Below, piece by piece: positions 42,954 to 52,063 of a DNA stretch of 64,000 nucleotides (positions within the stretch are counted from its first letter, which is position 1; each line of letters opens with the position of its first letter). A program made the translations under genes and the position numbers. The notes below the pieces were generated by a model that was given only the letters and a program-made list of their open reading frames with translations, was not told where the DNA came from and did not search any database. The DNA is from Longispora albida DSM 44784. GTDB taxonomy: Bacteria; Actinomycetota; Actinomycetes; Mycobacteriales; Micromonosporaceae. The stretch lies in assembly GCF_000379825.1 (NCBI RefSeq), contig NZ_KB903839.1, forward strand, positions 159,110 through 223,109, in the 5' to 3' direction.

Positions 42954-44214
42954 GGCGGAGCGTGAGGTACGTGCCTTCCTCGCCCTCGGGCTGGTACCGG
43001 TCGGTTTCCTCCGTGTAGCCGTTCGCTGCGGCGAAGCGGAGGCCGGAGGTGTTGGGAACCCAGACGATCGTCTCCACTGCCTCGGCTCCGAGTACCTCGC
43101 GGGCGTGTGCGAGGGCCTGGTGGTGGATCTCGGTGCCGAAGCCCTGGCCACGGTGTTCCGCGAGGACCCGCGCGATCACGATGGCCGGGGCGCCGGGTTC
43201 GGCCGGGGGCCGGACGGTGGAGCAGCCGACGATGGTGCCTGCGGCGTAGGCGACGTCGAGCCGGTTGCGCGTGACCCGCTCGCGGACCTCTTCCAGGCTC
43301 AGCGCGTCGGCCGGGATGATCGCGTTGTGGACGTGCTGCCAGTCCTTGATCTCCGCCGTCGTCCCGGCTGGCCGGACGTGGAGCCCGCCGTCCACAGCGG
43401 ACGCGAAGGCCGCCGGGTTGTCGAGCCACGGGAAGTGGCCAGCCTCGGGGATTGTCACGTGCCGCGAGCCCGGTACCTGGGTGTTCAGGGCCGCCAGCGC
43501 TTCCCGGGTGGGCCAGATGTCGAGGTCACCGCCGATGATGAGTACCCGGTCGCCCAGCTTCGCGAGTTCCGCCAGGACGGCCGCACCGTCCACATCGAAC
43601 TCCGCGTAGAACCCGGCTTCGGCCTCGGGGGCGAACTCGGCGCGTTCCCGTCCGGCCTGGGCCTGCGTCACCGCGTTCCACTCGCCGTACAGGAACGGGG
43701 CCGACGCGTACCGGAGCCGCCACAGCTCGTCGGCGTCTCCGGCCTCGGCCGTCAGCGCCCGGACGGCCTCCGCGTGCCACGGCTCCCCGGCCCGGCTGGC
43801 GATCACGGCGTCCGCGCCGAGGCCGGACGGCAGCCCGGTGACCCGCAGGGACGGGCTGGCCAGGATGAGCCGGCCGACCCGGTCGGGGTACGCCGCCGCG
43901 TACAGCATCGCGGTGCCGCCGCCCGCCGAGTGGCCCAGCAGGTCGACCCGCTCGTACCCGAGGTGGATCCGCAGCGCCTCGATGTCCTCGGCGAGCTGGC
44001 TGATCCGGTACGTGGCCGGGTCTGCGGGGGCCGCCGACGCCCCGGTACCCCGGTTGTCCAGCAGGACCAGGGCCCGGTACGCCGTGAGGCCGCCCAGGTC
44101 TCCGAGGTAGGCGGAGGCCTGCCCGGGCCCGCCCGGCACGCACACCAGCGGCGGGCCGTCACCCGTGACCCGGTAGGCCAGCTCCGTACCGTCCGGCGTC
44201 GTGAACGTCTGCAT
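42943..44214 (-). CDS. Fusion of alpha/beta hydrolase and GNAT acetyltransferase
   Basis: The 423-residue protein has a hydrolase domain (1-270): GGPGQA near the start, LLDNRGTGAS, nucleophile GHSAGG, and catalytic His in EAGHFPW. It is joined to a GNAT domain (about 280-423) with the acetyl-CoA loop EHRGQGFGTEIHHQAL. No stop or frameshift separates the two and codon use is even. A GAGGGAG site precedes the ATG; the upstream GNAT gene is 25 bp away, so the pair is an operon. The combined reaction is unknown. Confidence 0.86.
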   Translation of the reverse strand: MQTFTTPDGTELAYRVTGDGPPLVCVPGGPGQASAYLGDLGGLTAYRALVLLDNRGTGASAAPADPATYRISQLAEDIEALRIHLGYERVDLLGHSAGGGTAMLYAAAYPDRVGRLILASPSLRVTGLPSGLGADAVIASRAGEPWHAEAVRALTAEAGDADELWRLRYASAPFLYGEWNAVTQAQAGRERAEFAPEAEAGFYAEFDVDGAAVLAELAKLGDRVLIIGGDLDIWPTREALAALNTQVPGSRHVTIPEAGHFPWLDNPAAFASAVDGGLHVRPAGTTAEIKDWQHVHNAIIPADALSLEEVRERVTRNRLDVAYAAGTIVGCSTVRPPAEPGAPAIVIARVLAEHRGQGFGTEIHHQALAHAREVLGAEAVETIVWVPNTSGLRFAAANGYTEETDRYQPEGEEGTYLTLRLTS

Positions 44215-44239
44215 CCCGGTGACTCCCTCGTACTCGAAC

Positions 44240-44719
44240 CTAGAGAACCCTGCGGTACCGGGTGTAGTCCTCGAACTCGGCGACCTGCTCGAAGCCGAGC
44301 CGGTCGAGGACTGCGACGCTCTTGTCGTTGCCGTGCGTGACGCCGGCGTAGATCTCGGTCGCGGCCAGTTCCTTCCCGGCGTAGCGGATCAGCGCCTCGC
44401 AGCCAGCCGTGGCCAGCCCCTTGCCGGTGTAGGTGCCGCCGAGCCAGTAGCCGAGGACGAAGTGCGGCGGGTTCACCGGGTTGAGGTCGGCGCGCCCGGC
44501 GAGTTCGCCCTGGTACCACAGGCCGAAGCGGTAGTTGTCGTCGTCAGGGTTCCTGAAGTACTCGCGGACGTCCTCAAGGGACTGTGCGAGGTCGTCCTCG
44601 TAGTTCCCGAACTGGGTCAGGTGCCCGGCGCTCGCCTGGAGGAGCGCGTGGTAGGCCTCGGTGTCCGCGATGGTCAGCTCGCGGAGTACCAGATCTTCGA
44701 TGTCTGTTCTGAGTTGCAC
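44240..44719 (-). CDS. GNAT family N-acetyltransferase
   Basis: The 159-residue protein has the RimJ-like core: DLVLRELTIADTEAYHALLQ, FGLWYQGELAGRADL, and acetyl-CoA loop GTYTGKGLATAGCEALIRYA, ending GNDKSVAVLDRLGFEQV. GTG 44719 lies 7 nt after TACAGT, which again looks leaderless. First gene of an operon with the hydrolase-GNAT fusion. Confidence 0.87.
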   Translation of the reverse strand: MQLRTDIEDLVLRELTIADTEAYHALLQASAGHLTQFGNYEDDLAQSLEDVREYFRNPDDDNYRFGLWYQGELAGRADLNPVNPPHFVLGYWLGGTYTGKGLATAGCEALIRYAGKELAATEIYAGVTHGNDKSVAVLDRLGFEQVAEFEDYTRYRRVL

Positions 44720-44740
44720 GCCGCGGACTGTAATAGCGAT

Positions 44741-45670
44741 CTAGGCGAACGTCTTCCGGTATTCACTGGGCGGTACGCCGCGCCGGCGGACAAACTGCTC
44801 GCGCAGCATGGCGGCACTTCCGTAACCGGCCAGCCTGGCGACCTCCTCCAGCGGCAGGCTCGTGCGTTCCAGCAGCTCCTCGGCGAGCTGGAGCCGCTGC
44901 GCGATCAGCCACGCTCCGGGTGAGGTCCCGGTCGCCTCCTGGAACCTGCGGATGAACGTGCGCCGGCTCAGCCGCGCCCGGGCCGCCAGATCGTCGACCG
45001 ACGGGCTCTCGCTCAGGTGTGCCTTCGCCCAGTCGAGCACTTCGGACAGCCCGGTCGTCCCGGGCGGCGGCAGGGGAGCCGCGACGAACTGCGCCTGCCC
45101 GCCCTCGCGGTGCGGCGGCACGACCAGCTCCCGCGCGATGGCGTTGGCGACGCCCGCGCCGTGCTCACGCCGGACCAGGTGCAGGCACATGTCCAGGCCC
45201 GCAGCTGCCCCGGCCCCGGTGAGGATCTGGCCCTCGTCGATGTACAGGTGGTGCGGCTCGATGACGACTTCCGGGTACCCGCTGTGCAGCTTCGCCGCGA
45301 ACCGCCAGTGCGTCGTCGCGCGCCGGCCGTCGAGCAGCCCCGCCTCGGCCAGCAGGAACACCCCGACGCAGTGCCCGGCGACCAGCGCCCCGCGCCCGGC
45401 TGCCGCCCGGAACCCGGCTACCGCCCCGGCACTCCACCGGTCATAGTGGATGCCGGGCAGCGCGAGGACGAGATCGGCACTGTCCAGCGTGCTCAGGCCG
45501 TGCTCCACGTGCACGGTCAGCCCCGGGTCGGTCAGCACCGGGCCGGGCTCGTCGGTGCAGACCGCCAGCTCGAAGGGCGGCAGGCTGGGCCGGGGGCTGA
45601 ACACCTCGGCGACCAGGCTCAGCCCGAAGGCTCCGGTGCCCGGGGGAGCGTACGCGGCGATCGACAACAT
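44741..45670 (-). CDS. GlxA-family AraC regulator
   Basis: The start is ATG 45670 (MLSIAAYAPPGTGAFGLSLVAEVF), 6 nt after TATCAT. The 309-residue protein has the DJ-1/PfpI-like domain (GALVAGHCVGVFLLAEAGLLDGRRATTHW, with Cys in the elbow) and the AraC HTH pair (VDDLAARARLSRRTFIRRFQEATGTSPGAWLIAQRLQLAEELL). It is a paralogue of the regulator at 41-42 kb and is divergent from an MBL hydrolase. Confidence 0.9.
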   Translation of the reverse strand: MLSIAAYAPPGTGAFGLSLVAEVFSPRPSLPPFELAVCTDEPGPVLTDPGLTVHVEHGLSTLDSADLVLALPGIHYDRWSAGAVAGFRAAAGRGALVAGHCVGVFLLAEAGLLDGRRATTHWRFAAKLHSGYPEVVIEPHHLYIDEGQILTGAGAAAGLDMCLHLVRREHGAGVANAIARELVVPPHREGGQAQFVAAPLPPPGTTGLSEVLDWAKAHLSESPSVDDLAARARLSRRTFIRRFQEATGTSPGAWLIAQRLQLAEELLERTSLPLEEVARLAGYGSAAMLREQFVRRRGVPPSEYRKTFA

Positions 45671-45676
45671 CTTGGC

Positions 45677-45682
45677 ATGATA
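45677..45682 (-). promoter_or_regulatory. Leaderless -10 element (TATCAT) of the second GlxA-type regulator
   Basis: On the - strand TATCAT is followed by 6 nt and ATG 45670. Confidence 0.55.
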
Positions 45683-45743
45683 CCTGCGATGGTTGGCAAT
45701 CGTGCCACTGGCGCCCGGGTACAAGATCAGAAATGATCTAGGC

Positions 45744-46337
45744 ATGACTGACGCACCCCGCGAGACCAGCGCCTTCTACCAGATCCTCTCGATCGGCTAC
45801 ACCACCTCGACCGGCCCCGGCGTCGCCGCCACCGTGTCCTACCTCGCCGAGGGCGACCGGCGCATCGTCGTCGACCCGGGCATGGTCCCGGGCCAGGACG
45901 CCATCCTCAAGCCCCTCGCCGACCTCGGCGTCACCCCGGACCAGATCACCGACGTGGTGCTCAGCCACCACCACCCGGACAACACGATCAACGCAGGCCT
46001 GTTCGGCAACGCGCGCATGCACGACCACCACGCCATCTACACCCACGACCAGTGGGAGGACCGCGACGCGGAGGGCTACGAGCTGACCCCGTCGATCAAG
46101 CTGATCCGCACCCCCGGCCACAGCCACGAGGACATCACCGTCCTGGCTGGCACGGCAGACGGCGTCGTGGCCTTCGCCGGCGACCTGTGGTGGCGGGAGA
46201 CCGGCCCGGCCGAGGACCCGATCGCCCCCGACCGGGACCGCCTGCGCGCCAGCCGTGAGCGCGTCCTCGCCGTCGCCGACGTGATCGTCCCCGGCCACGG
46301 CGCCCCGTTCAAGCCCACCTCTTCGTCTATCCGCTGA
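45744..46337 (+). CDS. MBL-fold metallo-hydrolase (MBLAC1-like)
   Basis: The start is ATG 45744 (MTDAPRETSAFYQILSIGYTT). The 197-residue protein has the metallo-beta-lactamase fold with LSHHHPDNT in place of the usual HxHxDH, then RTPGHSHEDI, FAGDLWW and VPGHGAPF. The last His of the first motif is Asn. Small glyoxalase-II-like or MBLAC1-type proteins look like this. AATGAT 6 nt before the ATG is a weak leaderless signal. Divergent from the GlxA-type regulator and probably controlled by it. Confidence 0.85.
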   Translation: MTDAPRETSAFYQILSIGYTTSTGPGVAATVSYLAEGDRRIVVDPGMVPGQDAILKPLADLGVTPDQITDVVLSHHHPDNTINAGLFGNARMHDHHAIYTHDQWEDRDAEGYELTPSIKLIRTPGHSHEDITVLAGTADGVVAFAGDLWWRETGPAEDPIAPDRDRLRASRERVLAVADVIVPGHGAPFKPTSSSIR

Positions 46338-47265
46338 CTGTCAGCACCAGCTTTCCCCTGGTCCGCCCGGTGTCACTGAGCGCGAACGCTTCGGCGGCGC
46401 GCTCCACCGGGAGCCGGCCGGCCACGGCCAGCCTCAGCTGACCGCCATCGACCAGCTCCGCCAGCCGGCTCAGACCAGGACCATCAGGGTGTACCAGGTG
46501 AGTGGCCGCCCGCACGCCCCTCGCGGCGGCGGCAGCCCTCAGCTCGTCGTCGACCGGCCCGACCAGCCGGTACACGACGCCGCCCGGCCGGAGTACGCCG
46601 AGTGACCGGTGGCTGTACTCGTCGCCGATCAGATCCAGCACCACATCCACATCGGACACCTGCGTCTCGAACGGGGCTGCCGTGTAGTCCACGACCTCCG
46701 CAGCCCCGAGCCCGCGCACGAACTCGTGGTTGACCTGCCGGGCGGTACCGATCACGTGCGCGCCCCGGGCCGCAGCCAGCTGCACCGCCAGATGCCCGAC
46801 CCCGCCGGCCGAGGCATGCACGAGCACCCGCGTCCCGGTACCCACACCGGCCAGGTCGAGCGCCTGGAGGGCCGTCAGCCCGGCGAGCGGCAGCCCGGCG
46901 GCCGTGGCGTGGTCCACTGTGCCCGGTTTCCTGGCGACCTGGTACGACGGGGCCAGCGCGAACTCCGCGAACGTGTTCGCCGGTACGGGGAACAGCGGCA
47001 TCCCGAACACCTCGTCGCCCGGCTCCCACCGCGCGCCCGGCCCGCTGGCCACGACGACACCGGACACGTCCCAGCCCGGTACGTAGGGAGCGGCGCCCAC
47101 CAGGTCGCCGAGGTCGCCGGAGCGCTTCTTCGCGTCGACCGGGTTCACGCTGGTCGCGTGCACCTCGATCAGCACCTCGCCGAGGCCGGGCTCCGGGCGG
47201 ACGGCCTCACCGGGCACGACGGTCTGCGGCTCGGTACCGAACTTCTCAACTGTGATCACTCGCAT
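46327..47265 (-). CDS. Zinc-independent quinone/NADPH oxidoreductase (MDR family)
   Basis: The start is ATG 47265 (MRVITVEKFGTEPQTV). The 312-residue protein is a quinone oxidoreductase: N-terminal GroES-like domain (SVNPVDAKKRSGDL, PYVPGWDVSGVVVASGPG), coenzyme loop GGVGHLAVQLAAARG, and no catalytic zinc cysteine. It reduces quinones or enals with NAD(P)H. Divergent from an HxlR regulator, a standard pairing. Confidence 0.92.
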   Translation of the reverse strand: MRVITVEKFGTEPQTVVPGEAVRPEPGLGEVLIEVHATSVNPVDAKKRSGDLGDLVGAAPYVPGWDVSGVVVASGPGARWEPGDEVFGMPLFPVPANTFAEFALAPSYQVARKPGTVDHATAAGLPLAGLTALQALDLAGVGTGTRVLVHASAGGVGHLAVQLAAARGAHVIGTARQVNHEFVRGLGAAEVVDYTAAPFETQVSDVDVVLDLIGDEYSHRSLGVLRPGGVVYRLVGPVDDELRAAAAARGVRAATHLVHPDGPGLSRLAELVDGGQLRLAVAGRLPVERAAEAFALSDTGRTRGKLVLTVSG

Positions 47266-47304
47266 GACCCCAGCCTCGGACACCTGGTTACCGGCGGCAA
47301 GAAG

Positions 47305-47347
47305 GCACAAACTTGTGCTGTAGGTACCTTGCCGTGTTATAGGTACC
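47305..47347. promoter_or_regulatory. Candidate HxlR operator
   Basis: GCACAA-AC-TTGTGC is a perfect 6-bp inverted repeat (47305-47318). The octamer TAGGTACC occurs twice (47321-47328 and 47340-47347). The second overlaps the probable TATAGG -10 of the regulator gene. Confidence 0.5.
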
Positions 47348-47349
47348 CG

Positions 47350-47742
47350 ATGGAAACCACCTACGACGTGTACCTTCGCGACTGCCCGAGCCGGTACGTG
47401 CTGGGCCTGGTGTCCAACCGCTGGTCGCTCCTCGTCATCTGCGCCCTCCAGGAACGCCCGCACCGCTTCGGCGAACTCCGCCGCCTCCTGGACGGCGTGA
47501 GCCAGAAGGTCCTCACGCAGACCCTCCGCGAGCTGGAGAAACACGGCCTCGTCACCCGCACGGTCTTCCCGACGGCCCCGCCCAGCGTCGAGTACGCCCT
47601 CACCCCGCTCGGCCACGGCCTCTGCGGCCCGCTCCAGGCCGTCCGCGAATGGGCCGAGCGGCACATCGAGGAGATCGACGCGGCGTGCGAGGCATACGAG
47701 GCCCAGCCGGTCCTCACGCCACAGTCCACTGTGCCCGTGTGA
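47350..47742 (+). CDS. HxlR family transcriptional regulator
   Basis: The 130-residue protein (METTYDVYLRDCPSRYVLGLVSNRWSLLVICAL) is HxlR-type: a conserved Cys near residue 12, the LVSNRWSLLVICALQERPHRFGELRRLLDGVSQKVLTQTLRELEKHGLV winged helix and the EYALTPLG wing. The Cys often senses aldehydes or disulfide stress. Almost certainly it controls the divergent quinone oxidoreductase. TATAGG ends 6 nt before ATG 47350. Confidence 0.92.
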   Translation: METTYDVYLRDCPSRYVLGLVSNRWSLLVICALQERPHRFGELRRLLDGVSQKVLTQTLRELEKHGLVTRTVFPTAPPSVEYALTPLGHGLCGPLQAVREWAERHIEEIDAACEAYEAQPVLTPQSTVPV

Positions 47743-47821
47743 GGTCGAAGCCGTTCGATTCATGCGGAACGCTAGCGAGATGAAAGCGCGGCGAAACCGG
47801 GTTACGGCAGGCTGGCCGGAT

Positions 47822-48268
47822 ATGAAGAAGCAGATCGCCATCATCCTCGCCGCGGCCCTCGTGGTCACCCTGCTGCCGGGCTGCAAGCGCCGGTCGCGGA
47901 CGCGCACGCACACCAACACCCAGGTCACCGCCACCGCGACGCCGACAACGGCGAAGTACGGCGCGGCCACCGCCACCCCGAAGGCCACCGGTACCAAGGT
48001 TGGTGCTGGCGGCGGCGGAGCCGTGACGCTGGAAGTCACCGGTACCGGCACCGCCAGCAGCCTCAACTACAACACCGCCGCCGAGGCCGACACCGCGAGC
48101 AACGTGAGCCTGCCGTGGCGGAAGACGGCCACCGTCGGCCAGTCCGGCATGATCAGCATCGCCGCCAGCGGCACGGGCACCCTCACCTGCAAGATCTCGC
48201 AGGCCGGCAAGGTGCTCGCCACCAAGACCGCCAGCAAGAGCGTGACCTGCTCGGCCACCCTCAAGTAA
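47822..48268 (+). CDS. MmpS-like lipoprotein
   Basis: The start is ATG 47822 (MKKQIAIILAAALVVTLLPGCKRR). The 148-residue protein has a lipoprotein signal with lipobox LLPGC (Cys20), a Thr/Ala-rich linker and a small beta domain. The domain's order (VTLEVTGTGTASSLNYN, VSLPWRKTATVG, GTLTCKISQAGKVL, final VTCSATL) resembles the MmpS family, with two Cys placed to form a disulfide. MmpS proteins assist MmpL exporters, but no mmpL gene is near. The family match is by pattern only. Confidence 0.68.
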   Translation: MKKQIAIILAAALVVTLLPGCKRRSRTRTHTNTQVTATATPTTAKYGAATATPKATGTKVGAGGGGAVTLEVTGTGTASSLNYNTAAEADTASNVSLPWRKTATVGQSGMISIAASGTGTLTCKISQAGKVLATKTASKSVTCSATLK

Positions 48269-48288
48269 GCAGCCACGAAGTAAGCAGC

Positions 48289-48360
48289 GGGGCCTCGCCG
48301 GTCAGGGTCGCGGCGTTCTGGGGAGTCCAGGAAGCCGATCGGCCCGGCGGGCGAGGCCCC
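48289..48360. terminator. Possible bidirectional terminator
   Basis: GGGGCCTCGCC (48289-48299) pairs with GGCGAGGCCCC (48350-48360) across a 50-nt loop, between convergent genes. The duplicated AAGTAAGCAGC lies just before it. Confidence 0.4.
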
Positions 48361-48371
48361 GGTTTCAGTTG

Positions 48372-48995
48372 TCAGCCGGTGAAACCCAGCCCGGCCAGCG
48401 CCTTGTCGACCTTGGCTCGGTGGGCGGCCTCCCAGTCGCTGAGGCTCTCGGCGGCCTCCTTCGCCAGCTTGGCCTGAGCCACGGCGAGGATCTCCGCCGC
48501 CCGGGCAGCCGGTACGGCGACCACGCCCTCCTCGTCGGCCACGACGATGTCGCCGGGCGCCACGGTCACGCCGCCGCACCGCACCGGCGTGTTCAGTGGC
48601 CCGGCCGCGCCCTTCGTGCCGGGGATCGGGATGATGCCACGGGCGAAGACCGGGAAGCCGTTCTCGCGTATCTCGCCGAGGTCCCGGATCAGGCCGTCCA
48701 GCACGAATCCGGCCACGCCACGGCGCTGGGCGACGGCGCAGACGTTCCCGCCGGCCAGCGCGTAGTCCAGGTCACCGGACTCGACCACGATCACGGAACC
48801 GGGGGCTGCCCGGTAGATCGCGGCGTGCAGCATCAGGTTGTCGCCCGGCGGGCACCGCACGGTGAAGGCCGGTCCCGCGATCCTCGGCACCGGCGTCCAC
48901 AGTGGCCGGATGCCGATATCCATGACCTGTGCCCGGCCGAGGCTCTCGGCCAGCGTCGTAGCAGGGATCTCCCGGAATGCTGTGAAGTCGTCCAT
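48372..48995 (-). CDS. RraA family protein
   Basis: The start is ATG 48995 (MDDFTAFREIPATTLAESLG), placed 5-6 nt after AGAGGA; another ATG lies 6 nt upstream. The 207-residue protein has the RraA/HMG-aldolase pattern GDLDYALAGGNVCAVAQRRGVAGFVLDGLIRD and DIVVADEEGVVAVP. The family includes RNase E inhibitors and 4-hydroxy-4-methyl-2-oxoglutarate aldolases; the Gly-rich loop with DGLIRD suits the aldolase type. No catabolic neighbours. Confidence 0.88.
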   Translation of the reverse strand: MDDFTAFREIPATTLAESLGRAQVMDIGIRPLWTPVPRIAGPAFTVRCPPGDNLMLHAAIYRAAPGSVIVVESGDLDYALAGGNVCAVAQRRGVAGFVLDGLIRDLGEIRENGFPVFARGIIPIPGTKGAAGPLNTPVRCGGVTVAPGDIVVADEEGVVAVPAARAAEILAVAQAKLAKEAAESLSDWEAAHRAKVDKALAGLGFTG

Positions 48996-49015
48996 AACCA
49001 TCCTCTGAGCTTTAG

Positions 49016-49131
49016 AGGTTCTAACTCAATGACTGGCGGCGCTCTGGCGGCCCCAGAAGACGACCGGACTGCGCAGAATTCCGCCGCCTCCTGGACCTCG
49101 CCATAGCACCACCGCCATTGAGTTAGAACCT
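49016..49131. repeat. MITE-like element with 16-bp terminal inverted repeats
   Basis: AGGTTCTAACTCAATG (49016-49031) and its exact complement CATTGAGTTAGAACCT (49116-49131) enclose 84 bp. Pairing nearly continues inward (GGCGG with CCGCC) and outward (TAG with CTA). No coding potential. It lies between two - strand genes. Confidence 0.55.
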
Positions 49132-49147
49132 CCTACTGATCCCCAGC

Positions 49148-49801
49148 CTACGAGCCCAGCGACGCCACCTGCTCCCGGACCCACACCGCCTGGTCGTGCG
49201 CGAAGCACACCCGGCCGGGCCGGAACTCGGCGATCCGGTCCAGCCACTGTGGATACGGCCCGGCCCCCGTCGCCCTGGCCATCCAGTCGGTACTGAACTC
49301 CGAGGCGAAGTCCCGGGCCTGCCCGGCCAGCACGGTCACGCCGCCCGGCTCGCGGACCACGAGCGACTGGTGCCCCGGGGTGTGCCCGGGAGTCGGGACA
49401 ACCCAGACACCCGGCCAGATCTCGGCCTCGCCGTCGAGCTCGACGTAGCCGCCGCCAGCCACCAGGTGGTCGAAGGTGTACTGCCCGGCCCGCGCCCGGG
49501 CCAGCTCGCCGGCCTGCGTGTAGATCGGCGTGCCCGGGAAGTCCGGATTCCCGCCGCAGTGGTCGAAGTGCAGGTGGCAGTTGACGATGATGTCGACCCG
49601 GCCGAGGGCCGGGCTCCGGCGGACCGGCTGGTAGTGAGCCTCGGTCTCCGGGTCGCCACGCCCGATGCCGGTGTCGAAGAGGAGCACGCCCTCCGGCCGG
49701 CGCACGAGGTACCCGAGGACCGGCTCCGCGCGGGGGTGCTCGGTGCCGGCCTCGCTCGCCGGCCGGAGGATGTGGCCGAAGTCCACGCGCTCGATGCTCA
49801 T
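49148..49801 (-). CDS. MBL-fold hydrolase (lactonase-like)
   Basis: The start is ATG 49801 (MSIERVDFGHILRPA), 7 nt after CACACT. The 217-residue protein has the complete metal motif HLHFDHCGG, an internal PTPGHTPGHQS and a final CFAHDQAVW. It resembles N-acyl-homoserine-lactonase-type or related lactonases. Substrate unknown. The MITE-like repeat lies immediately downstream. Confidence 0.87.
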   Translation of the reverse strand: MSIERVDFGHILRPASEAGTEHPRAEPVLGYLVRRPEGVLLFDTGIGRGDPETEAHYQPVRRSPALGRVDIIVNCHLHFDHCGGNPDFPGTPIYTQAGELARARAGQYTFDHLVAGGGYVELDGEAEIWPGVWVVPTPGHTPGHQSLVVREPGGVTVLAGQARDFASEFSTDWMARATGAGPYPQWLDRIAEFRPGRVCFAHDQAVWVREQVASLGS

Positions 49802-49926
49802 CTGACCGAGTGTGCTGCGCGGGGGCGGCCGTTGCCACGCCGGACGGAGATCGTGGCTCGTCAGGTACGAGATGAAAGGGGTTTTCCCGCTGGTCACCGG
49901 CGTGGGCCTGAAACCTTCCGTGGGGA

Positions 49927-50964
<1,038 letters not shown>

Positions 50965-51047
50965 CGACTCCCCGGGCCGGTGCCGCGATCAGGCACCGGC
51001 TCGGCATCGGTTCGGCATCGTGCGTTCCCGCGCCGATCCGCTGCTCA

Positions 51048-51053
51048 TAACCT
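51048..51053 (+). promoter_or_regulatory. Leaderless -10 element (TAACCT)
   Basis: TAACCT, 7 nt, ATG 51061. Confidence 0.45.
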
Positions 51054-51060
51054 CCCCAGC

Positions 51061-51939
51061 ATGCTGCTGATCACTGGTGCGAATGGACAGTTCGGCCGGC
51101 GGGTGGTCCATCACCTGCTTCATCGTGTACCCGCTGAGCGCGTCGCCGTCAGCGTCCGCAACCCCGCGGAAGCCGCCGAACTCGCCGAGCTGGGCGTCGA
51201 CGTCCGCCGAGGCGACTTCGACGAACCCGGCAGCCTCCCGTTCGCCGGCGTCGACCGGATGCTTCTCGTCTCCACGACGGCCCTGCCGCACTCCGAGCGG
51301 TACCGGCAGCACGCCTCCGCCGTCACCGCCGCAGCCGAGGCCGGCGTCAAGCACCTCGTCTACACGAGCCTCGCGCTCGGCCTGCCGCCCTGCATCAGCG
51401 AGGTCCACCGCAAGACCGAGGACGCCATCCTGGCCGCCGGGCTGCCGTACACCTTCCTGAGGCACCCGCTCTACACCGACAACTTCCTCACCGGCATCAC
51501 CGCCGACCCCGACCTGGTGTCCGCGACCGGGGACGGCCGGGTCGCCACCGCGTCCCGTGACGACCTCGCCGAGGCGGCAGCCCAGGTACTCGCCAGCCCC
51601 GGCCCCGAGCACGAGGGCCGGGCGTACGACCTGACCGGGGCCGAGGCGTGGAACTTCGCGGAGCTGGCCGGGCTGCTCACCGCCGGTACCGGCACGCCGT
51701 TCCAGCACCGGCCCGTCTCCGGCACCGAGCTGGCCAGCCTCCTGGCTGCCGAGGGCGTACCCGACTTCCTGAACGCGATCCTGGTCGACATCCACACCAC
51801 GATGGCCGCCGGAACCCTCGCCGGGACCACCCCGCACCTGGCGGACCTGCTCGGCCGGGCGCCGGTCACGCTCGCCGCCGCCGTCCAGGCCGAACTCGCC
51901 CGGGCCGGGAAATCGGATGCGGTTGGCGGGAACGGCTGA
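51061..51939 (+). CDS. NmrA-like NAD(P)-binding oxidoreductase
   Basis: The start is ATG 51061 (MLLITGANGQFGRRVVHHLL). The 292-residue atypical SDR has the GxxGxxG loop, VSVRNPAEAAELAELGVDVRRGDFDEP (typical of NmrA/QorB-like quinone reductases) and LRHPLYTDNF. No catalytic YxxxK. Possible quinone reductase or redox sensor. Confidence 0.87.
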   Translation: MLLITGANGQFGRRVVHHLLHRVPAERVAVSVRNPAEAAELAELGVDVRRGDFDEPGSLPFAGVDRMLLVSTTALPHSERYRQHASAVTAAAEAGVKHLVYTSLALGLPPCISEVHRKTEDAILAAGLPYTFLRHPLYTDNFLTGITADPDLVSATGDGRVATASRDDLAEAAAQVLASPGPEHEGRAYDLTGAEAWNFAELAGLLTAGTGTPFQHRPVSGTELASLLAAEGVPDFLNAILVDIHTTMAAGTLAGTTPHLADLLGRAPVTLAAAVQAELARAGKSDAVGGNG

Positions 51940-51952
51940 TACCGTGCCGGGC

Positions 51953-51982
51953 ATGTGGTTCTTCGAGCTTCTCTACGGGTAG
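51953..51982 (+). CDS. Nine-residue leader peptide MWFFELLYG
   Basis: A minimal frame ATG...TAG encoding MWFFELLYG. TACCGT lies 7 nt before the ATG, so it looks like a leaderless start. It precedes the small basic-protein gene by 81 nt. Four of nine residues are aromatic. Too short for statistics; supported only by the promoter match and position. Confidence 0.35.
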   Translation: MWFFELLYG

Positions 51983-52063
51983 GCATCGCCTCCGCCGCCG
52001 TACGCCCCTTCCCGCGTGACGGCCAGGTCCGGACATCCACACGCTTATCGTCAGGAGACACCC

